64,000 nucleotides of DNA from Verrucomicrobiaceae bacterium (lineage in GTDB: Bacteria; Verrucomicrobiota; Verrucomicrobiia; Verrucomicrobiales; Akkermansiaceae). Within the stretch, counting starts at the first letter, position 1. Every line of letters starts with the position of its first letter. This document shows, piece by piece, positions 26,882 through 36,830 of the stretch. The translations under genes were made by a program, and so were the position numbers. The notes beneath the pieces were generated by a model. It was not told the DNA's origin and searched no databases. It saw only the letters and a list, made by a program, of their open reading frames with translations. Location of the stretch: positions 62,001 through 126,000 of the forward strand of contig JAIYDP010000116.1 of NCBI GenBank assembly GCA_027487435.1, written 5' to 3'.

Positions 26882-28816
26882 TCAGGAAAATTTCTTTGTT
26901 AGAAATAGTGAAATCTGGTCGGCGAAGGTGCGGAGCCAGCCCTTAGCAGGAGTGTTGATGACGATGGTTCCGGTGCAAGGCTCAAGACATGCTCGGATGA
27001 GGTGGTGCACTTTCGCGAACTTTTGAAGCGAAGATTTTTCGCCTTTGATAACGGCGTACCAATGATGGATGGAGGAAAGATTATCTCGCCCAGAAGCATT
27101 TGGCAAAGAATTGCAGCGAAGGAACAGGCTCGGCACATCGGTCGGCTCGCTTCTTCGCCAACGTAGCGTTTCTGGTAAAGCGGAGGAAGCCCAAAGGTCG
27201 TCGTGACCGAGATCAAAAACATCCATAGGGGCACCAGTGTCTTGCATGATGGCGGCAGAAAGATGTTCCCAGAAGAGGCGTTCGTCAGCGGCATCGAGAC
27301 CAGCGGTCCAGAGGAGCACTGGGCTCTGGCGATGCGTTGTTTGCGGCGAGAGTTGGGTGATCCATAGGCTAGAAAATTCCGATGACAGTTGATTCTGGGA
27401 AGGTAAAACAGCGGACAGCGAGGCACCAGTAGCAGCGCAACATTCCAGTGCTGAGCGGCGCACGCTGCGCTGGGTGCGAAGTAGGCACAGGAGAACAGCG
27501 AATGCCGAGCCAGCGAAAGCACCTGCTACACCTAGCAACAAGGGTTTCTGGATCAGCGAAGAAGCAATGACGTTGCGTGGATCGGGAGCTTGGAAAATTT
27601 GCCAATAGCCTGGCGAGCCTGAGGCAAATATTTCCGCTTCTTTGAGACGATTGCTCATCAGAGTAAGCTCAGCATTGAAGGAATCACGTTTGGAGCGCAG
27701 GGCCTCGTAGCGAGTCATAATGGCGGGGAATTCCGCGAGACGCTCGGTTTCTGTTTCCTGTTGTTTTTGTAGTCGGGAGATTTGTGTGGTGGCCTGAGAT
27801 AGGCGGCTGCGCACGGCGATCATGTCGAGGTAGAGTTGATTACCAAGGGGTGATCCGGTGAAGGACTCGAGACTGGTTTCGGCTTCTTTGTCGAGCAAGG
27901 CGATTTGTTCTTCTAGGTAGGCAATGCTTTCCAGCTTGATTTGGACAAGCGGATTTTCATCGGTGTAGGTCGAGCGAAGTTCAGCAAGGGCATCGCGAGC
28001 TTCGCGGAGGCGAAGGTTGAGGGGGCTGTGGCTACGAATTTTGCGGGTGAGTTCACCAAGTTCTTCGCGGAGAGAAATTTCGCGTGAGCGAGCGTCTTCC
28101 AGACCGAGTTCAATTTGAGTAAGCTTGCCAAGAACAGCGGCGACTTGTGATTCACCGCCGATGTAATTGCGGGCTTTGGCGAAGCCAAGGATTTCGTTGT
28201 TCATTTCCTCGATGCGTTGATCCAGAGATGCGACTTCTTTATTGAGAATGGAGAGCACGCCGCGGGCTTCGGATTGCTGAAGACGTCTTGTGTAGTCGCG
28301 AATTTCATCCGCCCAAATGCCCGAAACGCGGACAGCATCTTCCGCGCTGATTGGGGAATGGTAGGTGATGTAAAAAATATCGGTATTTTCCTGCTGACTG
28401 GCTTCCACACGAGATGCTGCCTGATCCGTGCTTACGCCATTTGCTGCTAAGGTGAACGCCTTGTCTATTGGCTCGCTGGCTAGCAAAGTAGCAAGAAGTG
28501 TAGCATCGTTCAAATCCGCGGGACGGAATGCTTGACCGACTTCGGAGGTTTTTACGGTTTGGGGCACGCGCAATTTGATTAAGGATATTGAGAGCGAAAA
28601 CGTTTGGCGGGTGATGGCCTTGCCGGCAAGCGCACCAAGAATTCCAAAAATGATGGAGCAAACAAGAATCCATGGCCAGCGGTGAAGTATACCAGCAAGC
28701 AGGCGCATCGGATCAAAGGGCAGAGGAAAACGAAACCGGTGGGCATCATTTTTCACCGCAGAGGGCTCCTCTACGGTATCGGTTGATTCAGAAGCTGTGA
28801 AGTCGTTGTTTGACAT
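26882..28816 (-). CDS. Wzc/GNVR chain-length determinant protein
   Basis: N-terminal TM, long coiled coil, second TM; no obvious Walker-containing BY-kinase motif. Confidence 0.75.
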   Translation of the reverse strand: MSNNDFTASESTDTVEEPSAVKNDAHRFRFPLPFDPMRLLAGILHRWPWILVCSIIFGILGALAGKAITRQTFSLSISLIKLRVPQTVKTSEVGQAFRPADLNDATLLATLLASEPIDKAFTLAANGVSTDQAASRVEASQQENTDIFYITYHSPISAEDAVRVSGIWADEIRDYTRRLQQSEARGVLSILNKEVASLDQRIEEMNNEILGFAKARNYIGGESQVAAVLGKLTQIELGLEDARSREISLREELGELTRKIRSHSPLNLRLREARDALAELRSTYTDENPLVQIKLESIAYLEEQIALLDKEAETSLESFTGSPLGNQLYLDMIAVRSRLSQATTQISRLQKQQETETERLAEFPAIMTRYEALRSKRDSFNAELTLMSNRLKEAEIFASGSPGYWQIFQAPDPRNVIASSLIQKPLLLGVAGAFAGSAFAVLLCLLRTQRSVRRSALECCAATGASLSAVLPSQNQLSSEFSSLWITQLSPQTTHRQSPVLLWTAGLDAADERLFWEHLSAAIMQDTGAPMDVFDLGHDDLWASSALPETLRWRRSEPTDVPSLFLRCNSLPNASGRDNLSSIHHWYAVIKGEKSSLQKFAKVHHLIRACLEPCTGTIVINTPAKGWLRTFADQISLFLTKKFS

Positions 28817-28818
28817 CG

Positions 28819-30003
28819 TTACACTTCGGAGAAGTTAGTCGGTTGTGGTTCTAATGGAAAGCATGAAATGGATGAGCTCAGTTGATCGATGGCATGATAA
28901 AACGAATTACCAAAAGCTTCTAGTGACATGGTATCGCGAACGCGTTGCACGAGAGTTGTTGTAGGTGCGGGGCGCCCTGCTTTGATCCATGTTGTTAGAG
29001 TGCTAGCAAGGGAGGCTGTATCGTCTGGATGGAATCTGCGTTCGGCAGGAAGCAGATCTTTCATGCCATCGCGGTCGCTGCCAAAAACGCTGGTGCCCGA
29101 GGCGAGCGCCTCTAACATGACGAGCGGTAGCCCTTCGTAGCGGGACGGGATGACGAGCGCATCGAGTGCTTGGTAGAGTGGTGCTGTATCGCACCAAGCA
29201 AGGACAGATCCACGAAGCGAGTGAGAGCTGAGCAAACGTTTTAAGGAATCAGCATCTGGCCCGTCACCAGCGAATACCAAGTGGCATTGCGAGGCAAGAA
29301 ACGGATCTGAGGCAACGGCTTCGATGAGGCGATGTTGTTGTTTTTGGCGAAATTCGATGCGTCCAATCACACCAAGAAGGCATGCCTCTGTGGGGAGTGA
29401 TAGCTGGAGGCGTGCGGCAGTGGAGTCTCCCTTTGTGAAACGCTGTGTATCAATGCCATTGTAAACGACGTGTATGGGGGATGTGGCACCACGTAGTTGC
29501 AGCATTTTTGCCATTTCATCGGTGATGGTGATGAAGGCGTGCGGCAGGGAAAAAAGATTATGGCAAAAGAAATCGCGAAATTTCCCAAGCTTAGCACCCA
29601 TTTGCTCATTGGTGTGCGGGACTGGTATGTAACTGGCACAACGGAAGCCTGCGAGCCTTGCTGCATGGAGCACGAGCGATGAATGCTCGATGTTTCCTTG
29701 GATGGCGACGATGAGTTGCGGCGCGTGATGAGTTAGCATGTCCGCGAGTGTGCGGATGCGAGCCGGTTTGAGGCGATGGCGAATGGCTTCAAAGCGTGAC
29801 GATGACCAGGGAATGGCCGAGATGGTGAGGTGCGCATGGCGAGCAGAGATTTCTGCTAGCTTGGTGAGAAGTTTTTCATTGTTATGAGCTGCGAGGAAAA
29901 TGATGGGACGAGTCGTTGAGCGCAGCGTGGCTTCAAGACCGGCGAGAGCCATCACTTCGTGGCCGCCAAAAACGGGGCTGTCGTCATAAAAGAGAAGGCT
30001 CAT
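28819..30003 (-). CDS. GT4-like glycosyltransferase
   Basis: GVIGRIEFRQKQQHRLIEAV ... LVIPSRYEGLPLVMLEALASGTSVFGSD. Confidence 0.85.
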   Translation of the reverse strand: MSLLFYDDSPVFGGHEVMALAGLEATLRSTTRPIIFLAAHNNEKLLTKLAEISARHAHLTISAIPWSSSRFEAIRHRLKPARIRTLADMLTHHAPQLIVAIQGNIEHSSLVLHAARLAGFRCASYIPVPHTNEQMGAKLGKFRDFFCHNLFSLPHAFITITDEMAKMLQLRGATSPIHVVYNGIDTQRFTKGDSTAARLQLSLPTEACLLGVIGRIEFRQKQQHRLIEAVASDPFLASQCHLVFAGDGPDADSLKRLLSSHSLRGSVLAWCDTAPLYQALDALVIPSRYEGLPLVMLEALASGTSVFGSDRDGMKDLLPAERRFHPDDTASLASTLTTWIKAGRPAPTTTLVQRVRDTMSLEAFGNSFYHAIDQLSSSISCFPLEPQPTNFSEV

Positions 30004-30608
30004 GGAATTTCGAGACTGGGATGATTGAGAAGTTGCTCAATATGGTGGTGATTCAAATCATGAGGCACAACCAGATCAGCAAGTGACTGCTGAGGCTGAA
30101 CATAAAGGTCGTGCATGGGGGCGACATGTTCAAGGAATTGCCGACGCACCGATTCCTCGCTACGACCGCGTTCCACTGCATCGCGAGCAATGCGACGATC
30201 AAGACGAATGTCGGCAGGGCAATCGATGAAAATGCTGAGACTCGAAGCCCTGCGTATCGTTTCTTGAGAAATGGGCCATAGTCCTTCAAGTATAATCAGA
30301 GGAGTAGGAGCAAGGATGCGGTGCTCAGCACTGCGGGTATGCGTGGAAAAATCGTAGCGAGGAACCGTTGCTTGTTTGCCAAGGAACCATGCGTCGAGTG
30401 TCTGCGTTACGGCAGTCCAATCGATGGCGTCTGGGTGATCGAAATTGATATCATGGCGAAGATCCGATGGGATGTGAGAGAGATCATGATAAAAATAATC
30501 TAACGTAAGTGTCGATGCTCTAGCTCCAAGTGCGTTCTGCAGATGATGCGCGAGGTGAGATTTTCCTGAGCCGCTACCACCGGCGATGGTGATGAGGCGA
30601 GGTTTCAT
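30000..30608 (-). CDS. Uridine-kinase-like P-loop protein
   Basis: LITIAGGSGSGKSHLAHHL ... LDYFYHDLSHI ... NFDHPDAIDW. Confidence 0.82.
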   Translation of the reverse strand: MKPRLITIAGGSGSGKSHLAHHLQNALGARASTLTLDYFYHDLSHIPSDLRHDINFDHPDAIDWTAVTQTLDAWFLGKQATVPRYDFSTHTRSAEHRILAPTPLIILEGLWPISQETIRRASSLSIFIDCPADIRLDRRIARDAVERGRSEESVRRQFLEHVAPMHDLYVQPQQSLADLVVPHDLNHHHIEQLLNHPSLEIP

Positions 30609-31813
30609 ATCGTGAGGGATGCTTGAAGAAATCGTTCGATTTGCTGAGTGATGACCGCGATGTCGAATTTTTCGCGCACCTCCGCTAGAGCTCGGGTAGC
30701 GATGCCCTGCCGCAAAGAAACCGAGCTAGCCAGCTCTGCAATACACTCGGCGTAGCGGCGGGGATTTGCGGCTTCGGCGACGAGGCAGTTTGTGTGTGAT
30801 TGAGCGAGTTCCGCTTGGCCGCCATCAAGAGAAGTGATCACCGGCAAGCCGGAGGCCATGGCTTCGAGCGGAGTGAGCGCAAAGGGTTCGCCCCAGTTCG
30901 AGGTGAAAAGTAAGGCGTCGTATTGCGCATAGAGGTGCTTCATTTCCGCAGCACTAGCAGATTTAAGTAAAACCCGATTTTGTAGGCCGAGGGAGGCAAT
31001 CTCGGCTTTCAAGTTTTCTACATAGGAGGCATCGCCATGGCCGAACAAATCGAGAGTGATGTTCGGTAGGGGACAAGCGGCAAGTGCGCGAACTGCCGTG
31101 AGTGGATCCTTGTCTTCGGACAGTCTGCCCACCCAAAGCAGCTTGGAAAAAGAATCGTGCTGTTGTTTTACTGCGAATGCTGAGCTTTCAATGCCACAGT
31201 GAATGACTGATGCGTGACTGACAGGCCACCCACGTGATGCGGTGTGATCTCTCATGAAGGCACTACAAAAGTACATGCGGGAAAATTGTAAGGTATCCCA
31301 TGAGGCAGTGGGCGTGTGCTTTGATAGCACATTTCGTATGCCCTGCAAAATGATCTTCGCCACTTTGCCACGTGGGCGATTCCACCAACCGAGCCAGACA
31401 TCGGCGCGCAGGCTGCGGGCGATCCAGTGGTCTGAAACATCATAGACCACAGGGATGGTGCCTTGTTCCAGAGCGAGAAGAAGGGATTTCGACAAGCCAC
31501 CCATATTCCAAACGTGGATGAGTTCTGGGCGGAAGTGCGATATTTCCTCAGCGAGTGCGTGGTGGTTTTGCAGTTCTAAAGCGCGCAATTTGGTGATGGG
31601 TAGCCATGGATTGCCATACATGCCGTGGATGCGCAAACGGCGGGAAACGTGAGGCTGTGGCTCGGTGGTTCGACCATCGATTTTGTGTTGGGAGGTCAGA
31701 ACACGAATTTCGTGACCGGATGCCCGCAGGCGTTCGATCACATCGCGGCAACGGATTTCATAGCCACCGATTTCGTGAGGAGGGTAAAGGTTGGTGATGA
31801 CGAGTATTTTCAT
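30605..31813 (-). CDS. GT4-like glycosyltransferase
   Basis: MKILVITNLYPPHEIGGYE ... LLWVGRLSEDKDPLTAVRAL ... FTSNWGEPFALTPLEAMASGLPV. Confidence 0.85.
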   Translation of the reverse strand: MKILVITNLYPPHEIGGYEIRCRDVIERLRASGHEIRVLTSQHKIDGRTTEPQPHVSRRLRIHGMYGNPWLPITKLRALELQNHHALAEEISHFRPELIHVWNMGGLSKSLLLALEQGTIPVVYDVSDHWIARSLRADVWLGWWNRPRGKVAKIILQGIRNVLSKHTPTASWDTLQFSRMYFCSAFMRDHTASRGWPVSHASVIHCGIESSAFAVKQQHDSFSKLLWVGRLSEDKDPLTAVRALAACPLPNITLDLFGHGDASYVENLKAEIASLGLQNRVLLKSASAAEMKHLYAQYDALLFTSNWGEPFALTPLEAMASGLPVITSLDGGQAELAQSHTNCLVAEAANPRRYAECIAELASSVSLRQGIATRALAEVREKFDIAVITQQIERFLQASLTI

Positions 31814-32694
31814 CCTTCGCGTTTGTAGTGTTTCCAGCCATCGTGATGCCCAGCGCGCCGCCCTAGGCGCATGGCGAGTCGAACGGCCAATGCATGAGGA
31901 ATGCCTGCGATACGCTGATTTTTCAGACACCATGAAACATCACGTGCCGCATCCTTGAGCCAACCGAGAACGACGTAGTAGTGGAGATTGACATCGCGCG
32001 GGGAAACTTTGCTGGTTGCGGCCATGGCTTTCGCATCGCCATACGAGCGCTTGTAGCTTTGCTTTAAGGTGTAGTTGTGCGAGTGCATCGCCACGGAGTC
32101 GATGACGTAAATGACGTGGAAGTTCGCAGCGATAAGGCGGCGAGTCCATTCATCGTCTTCGGCGTATTGGAGGTCCTCACGAATGGGGACTTGTGCGAGA
32201 ACCGAACGGTGGGTGACGCAACTGACCATGCTAAAAAAATGATCCCAATTTGCCGATTCCCGCTGCGGGCCAAAGCACCGATCGTAGTCATGAGCAAAAA
32301 CCGCTTGGCAATCGGGGCGCGGGATTTGACGGGAAAAGGCAGCGCCAAAGCGCGGGTCATCAAGGCACGGGCGCAATAAATTTGATAGCCAATCGCGCCC
32401 TACAGGCTTCGCATCAGCGTTCAGATAAACGATCCAGTCGTGACTGGCTTCACGAGCACCTTGATTGAGAACCGGGCCAGGAACATAGGTGCCGAGCGGG
32501 ATCTGGATCAAGCGGGCGCGTCCGTCGTTTCGTATGATATCGATGGAACCATCTGACGAGCCGGAGTCGATGACGATTAGCTCGATTTCTCCTTCGAAGT
32601 CTTGGTTGAAAACTTCGCGAATGGTATCGCCAATGGCCCATGCTTCATTGAAGCTGCGCATGACGACAGAAACGGCATTAGGCATCGGGTTCAT
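31810..32694 (-). CDS. GT2-like glycosyltransferase
   Basis: VSVVMRSFNEAWAIGDTIREVFNQDFEGEIELIVIDSGSSDGSIDII. Confidence 0.87.
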   Translation of the reverse strand: MNPMPNAVSVVMRSFNEAWAIGDTIREVFNQDFEGEIELIVIDSGSSDGSIDIIRNDGRARLIQIPLGTYVPGPVLNQGAREASHDWIVYLNADAKPVGRDWLSNLLRPCLDDPRFGAAFSRQIPRPDCQAVFAHDYDRCFGPQRESANWDHFFSMVSCVTHRSVLAQVPIREDLQYAEDDEWTRRLIAANFHVIYVIDSVAMHSHNYTLKQSYKRSYGDAKAMAATSKVSPRDVNLHYYVVLGWLKDAARDVSWCLKNQRIAGIPHALAVRLAMRLGRRAGHHDGWKHYKREG

Positions 32695-33911
32695 GATCTG
32701 CGGTTGGATTGAATGATTTCGGCATAGTGGGTGGCAAGAGAATTCCCAATCGCAGGCCATCCAAAGCCGGTGTTGGCGGTGGTGATTCCGTTCGTTTCTA
32801 AGGTGTGGCGCAATGCATCATCAGACAATGCGCGAGCGATTTGGCTAGCGAAAGACTCCGCGTCATCGGCCAGCAAGACATCGCAATCATGAGCGAGTCC
32901 TAAGCCCTGTGCGCCGATGGTAGTAGAAACGACGGGCGTGCCAATGGCGAGAGATTCTACGATTTTCAATCGGGTGCCGCCACCAATGCGCAGGGGCACC
33001 ATTTGTAACCATGCGCGACGGTAGTACGGTCGAACGTCTGGCACGCCGCCTGTTACGGTGACACCTTGGCGAGACGCGTATTGTTTGACCTCGGCAATCG
33101 GATTTTTCCCAACGATGAGGATTTTCACCTGAGGAATTTTTTCCAAAAGAAGTCCGTGGATTTCCGTGAAGAACCATCGAAGAGCATCGACGTTAGGGCT
33201 GTAATCCATGGCGCCACAAAAAATGACCGTTGGCTCCGCATCGCGCGGATCGGTCGCAGCACTGGCTTGGAAATAAGAAAGATCTACGCCATTTGCGACG
33301 ACAAGAACCGGTGCATCAGTGGAAATGTGCTCACGAATAAAGGTTTCATCATCAGGACCACACACGACTTCTAGTGCGGCATTCTTGGCGAGTTTTTTTT
33401 CATAAAACCAAAGCTTCAGGTAGCTCTCCCAACGCAACAATGATGCGCGGGTGGAAAATTTCATGGTGCGATGCTCCATCAACTGGAACTGGAGATCGAC
33501 TCTGCTGCGATCCACAACAAAAGGAGTATGATGGCGATGCGGCAAGACGTACGGCATCAAGACGATGTCGCAGATATGAACCAGGTCATACCTGCCGGGT
33601 GTGAGACGGCGGTTGATGGCCTCGGCAATCGCGGGTTGTTGCCAATGTTGGACGTTGCTGGGGAGCGGGTTGAGAAGTCGCTGGGGAAAAAGTTTTTGCC
33701 ATGGCGGATGCTCGAAGGGAAGGAATTCGACATCTTTGCAGAACTCGGAAAAGACGGCACGTTTTTCCTCACCGCCTTCATTTTTTTCTGTTAGAGCGAC
33801 AAAATCGACTTCGTGCCGCTGAGCTAGAGCGTGAAGTAAGTGAAAGGTACGTTGGAACGTACCGCGATCGAGAGGCCATGGAGCATAGGGGTAGATGACG
33901 AGGAGTTTCAT
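32691..33911 (-). CDS. GT4-like sugar transferase
   Basis: MKLLVIYPYAPWPLDRGTFQRTFHLLHAL ... VIFCGAMDYSPNVDALRWFF ... GGGTRLKIVESLAIGTPVVST. Confidence 0.85.
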   Translation of the reverse strand: MKLLVIYPYAPWPLDRGTFQRTFHLLHALAQRHEVDFVALTEKNEGGEEKRAVFSEFCKDVEFLPFEHPPWQKLFPQRLLNPLPSNVQHWQQPAIAEAINRRLTPGRYDLVHICDIVLMPYVLPHRHHTPFVVDRSRVDLQFQLMEHRTMKFSTRASLLRWESYLKLWFYEKKLAKNAALEVVCGPDDETFIREHISTDAPVLVVANGVDLSYFQASAATDPRDAEPTVIFCGAMDYSPNVDALRWFFTEIHGLLLEKIPQVKILIVGKNPIAEVKQYASRQGVTVTGGVPDVRPYYRRAWLQMVPLRIGGGTRLKIVESLAIGTPVVSTTIGAQGLGLAHDCDVLLADDAESFASQIARALSDDALRHTLETNGITTANTGFGWPAIGNSLATHYAEIIQSNRRS

Positions 33912-34432
33912 GTGCGTGAAATGTTCGTGGCGATGACTTTGGCAGGAATGCCCACAGCGGTGGCATGGGCGGGAATATCTTTGGTGACAACGGATGATAC
34001 GCCAATGACCGAATTTTCACCTATGGAAACTGCGCCAACGGCTTTCGCTCCATCGCCCATAAACACTCCCGCAGCAAGGCGAGGACCTTGGGGGTTTCCG
34101 TGCGAAAGAACGAGACGGACATCGGCGTACAGGTCACAGCCTGCACCGATTTCGACATTGGGGGCGATGATGATACCCATGGGGTGGGGGAGTCGTAGGC
34201 CGGGTCCAATTTTTGCCATGCGGCTGACCTCGATTTTAAAAAACCAAAAGAGGAGTTTTGCGGCGAAAATCGTCGGTAGGTGATGTTTGGTGCACCAGAA
34301 TTGCAAGCGAATCAGAGCTAGGGCATGGATGCTATTGAGAGTGAGGCATAAGGCCACGCGTTTGATAGTCCCGCAGGGTTCGTAATCCCGAAGGTTTCTG
34401 GCAATGTCAGCTTGGAAGTTGGAAAACATCAT
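33908..34432 (-). CDS. Serine-acetyltransferase-like left-handed beta-helix protein
   Basis: IGPGLRLPHPMGIIIAPNVEIGAGCDLY ... VSIGENSVIGVSSVVTKDIPAHATAVGIPAKVI. Confidence 0.82.
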   Translation of the reverse strand: MMFSNFQADIARNLRDYEPCGTIKRVALCLTLNSIHALALIRLQFWCTKHHLPTIFAAKLLFWFFKIEVSRMAKIGPGLRLPHPMGIIIAPNVEIGAGCDLYADVRLVLSHGNPQGPRLAAGVFMGDGAKAVGAVSIGENSVIGVSSVVTKDIPAHATAVGIPAKVIATNISRT

Positions 34433-35562
34433 CAATTGTAGCGCGCCCAAAGTTTTTGATAGGCAGAAACAGCATCCTGCCAGTTGTGGATCGGTGAAAC
34501 AAATTGGCTGGCGAGCCATGAAAAATCTGCAGATTGCGGAGCCCAAAGAAGTAGCGCCAAGGCATTCAATAATGCCTCACGAGGATAGCGGAATCTCTGC
34601 TTCGAGAGCCAGCCGTTGATGCCAAAGGTGCGAAGGCGCAGCAGGGCATTTTTCAAGGGCGAGGTTTCTGGGCATTTGTTGTGCGGGGAAGCATAGTCCT
34701 GGGGAGTGAGCATGGTGCGCTTGAGTCGCGATTCTTCGACCCGCCGCCATACAGCCCAGGCCTGTGTGGTGACTTGGGCATGCAGTTCCGATAGTTGCTC
34801 ACGTGTGGCTGAGGAGACATGGGGGTGAAGTTTGAAATTCACGCCACTTTTGTGAAAGCTAAGAAGCTCGTCTAACGGTATGGGAGAGTTAGGAATTTGC
34901 TTGAGACGCTCGTGGCGCTCGACACAGCTCCAGTGGTAGCGACCGTTGATTGCGAGCAACGCATCGCCGAGAGCGAGTTGGGCTTTGGCAATGTTACGCG
35001 CAACGAAATCTGCATCAGACGCGGAAAATGATTTTGCTTCCAAGCGTTGTTTGGCGAAAAGCAAACCACTGCAGCGGTTCATCAGTAAGCGAGTCGCCTC
35101 GTGTGCAGGGATGCGCGTGGCATCAGTATGATGGCTGCATGAGCGCAGCGCGTCATCGGCACCGGCAAAAATCCTGTGACCATGAACCAAATCATACGTA
35201 AACATCGTGGTCTGCCCGGCAGCGATAGAGGCAAGGGACGCAATCTTGAACTCGACATCGATGCCGATTTTTTTCGTCATGCGCTGTTCGAGTTCGTGCA
35301 TGGCTGCACCATAACGCCGTTCGTGAAGTCGTGAAGAGCCGGAGAGAAAAAGGAAAAATTCTAAATCATTGTAAGGCGCATCGCCGCTCTGGGTTTTCAG
35401 GACACCACCTTCGCCACGTCCGTAGCCACCAGCAAGGGCGAGAGCTTGGAGGATACGGGAGGGAATGAAGCTCTGCATTTCGCGGCTGATCTCTCGGCAT
35501 GTATCGCGGATCAAGAGTTCGAGCGTGTCTGAGCCATCGATGGTGTAACGCGCTTCTTTCAT
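34432..35562 (-). CDS. Nucleotidyltransferase-fold-like protein within the EPS operon
   Basis: LALAGGYGRGEGGVL ... YNDLEFFLFLSG. Confidence 0.5.
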   Translation of the reverse strand: MKEARYTIDGSDTLELLIRDTCREISREMQSFIPSRILQALALAGGYGRGEGGVLKTQSGDAPYNDLEFFLFLSGSSRLHERRYGAAMHELEQRMTKKIGIDVEFKIASLASIAAGQTTMFTYDLVHGHRIFAGADDALRSCSHHTDATRIPAHEATRLLMNRCSGLLFAKQRLEAKSFSASDADFVARNIAKAQLALGDALLAINGRYHWSCVERHERLKQIPNSPIPLDELLSFHKSGVNFKLHPHVSSATREQLSELHAQVTTQAWAVWRRVEESRLKRTMLTPQDYASPHNKCPETSPLKNALLRLRTFGINGWLSKQRFRYPREALLNALALLLWAPQSADFSWLASQFVSPIHNWQDAVSAYQKLWARYN

Positions 35563-36830
35563 TGCGCCTCCTTTCTGGAGTTCGCGTGTGATTCGGCGAG
35601 TTGATAGATTTTTTCGAGGCGATCTGTGATGCGCGACCAGTCGTAGTGCGCAAAGGCTTCTTCTTTTCCCGCTTCACCGAGACGTTGCCGCAACGCAGAA
35701 TCTTTATGGAGAAGCACAAGTGCCGCGGCGAGTTGATTTGCGGCATCGGTAGCGTCTGGGTCAAAAAACAGCCCTGTTTCACCCTCGCGGATCAAGGACT
35801 GCAATCCACCAACGCGACTGGCGATCACTGGTCTTGCGGCGCACCAGGCTTCGAGCACGACGATGCCGAATGGCTCATGACGCGAGGCTAGCACGAAGGC
35901 ATCCGCTGCATGGTAGGCATCGACGAGAGAGTTGCTGTCGTTGCCTAAACCAGGGATGATCTGAACTGCGGAGCTTAGGTCATTTGCGGCGATGTAGGCT
36001 TGAAGTTTCGCCTCGTAGGCTGGCTGTGTCACTGGCCCGATGAGAAGCAGTCGTGCATTGGGAGTTTGCGCGTGAAATTTGGCAAAGCCTTCGAGCAAGC
36101 CGAGTTGATTTTTTTGCGAGTCAATACGTCCCATGTTGATAATGAGAAACGCATCGCGCGGAATGGAAAAGCGCTCGCGAAAGGCAGTAGGGTTTCCTTG
36201 AGAAAAGCGCTGACAATCGACACCATTGGGCAGGTAGCTTACGCGATCATGGTCGAGCTCTTGGCGGGCCTTCACAGACTCGCTCTCGCCTACGCAAATG
36301 ACATGATCCGCATCATCCAATACGCGTCGCGCTCCTAGCAGTGCGCCGAAAGGCTTGCCCCACTCGAATTTGCCTTGGATCGGTTTCGTTAGATCATCGA
36401 GCTCTGCGGTTGGCACATCAAAGATCCCGCCGTGGAGCGATACGACGTATGGCTTCTTGCGGATTCTGGCTGCCGTACGCACCATGCCGCCCAAACGCTT
36501 GAGTGCGTGGGCATGAAACAAGCGAACATCGGGCTCTCGTAACAATGCCGCGAGGAGTGGTAGCGACAGGAGGTTGCCGCCTTTTTTGTCCATGGCTGCA
36601 CGGTCAGCGGCATTCAATCCAAAAAAGGGATAGACGTGCGAGTGACGTTGCACAGGAATCCCAGTCATTTCGTTATGAGATTCCTTAGCAAGCGCCATGG
36701 ACGTGATGATTTTCGGATGAAACCCCGCCGCGAGTTGTTGTTTGGAAATTTCCAAAATAACCGTCTCCGTGCCGCCCCATTCATGAGCGACGAAACGGCG
36801 AGGGACATGGATGATGGTTTTTTGGCTCAT
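35559..36830 (-). CDS. GT4-like glycosyltransferase
   Basis: FVAHEWGGTETVILEISKQ ... INMGRIDSQKNQLGLLEGFAKF ... ASRHEPFGIVVLEAWCAARPVIAS. Confidence 0.87.
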   Translation of the reverse strand: MSQKTIIHVPRRFVAHEWGGTETVILEISKQQLAAGFHPKIITSMALAKESHNEMTGIPVQRHSHVYPFFGLNAADRAAMDKKGGNLLSLPLLAALLREPDVRLFHAHALKRLGGMVRTAARIRKKPYVVSLHGGIFDVPTAELDDLTKPIQGKFEWGKPFGALLGARRVLDDADHVICVGESESVKARQELDHDRVSYLPNGVDCQRFSQGNPTAFRERFSIPRDAFLIINMGRIDSQKNQLGLLEGFAKFHAQTPNARLLLIGPVTQPAYEAKLQAYIAANDLSSAVQIIPGLGNDSNSLVDAYHAADAFVLASRHEPFGIVVLEAWCAARPVIASRVGGLQSLIREGETGLFFDPDATDAANQLAAALVLLHKDSALRQRLGEAGKEEAFAHYDWSRITDRLEKIYQLAESHANSRKEAQ

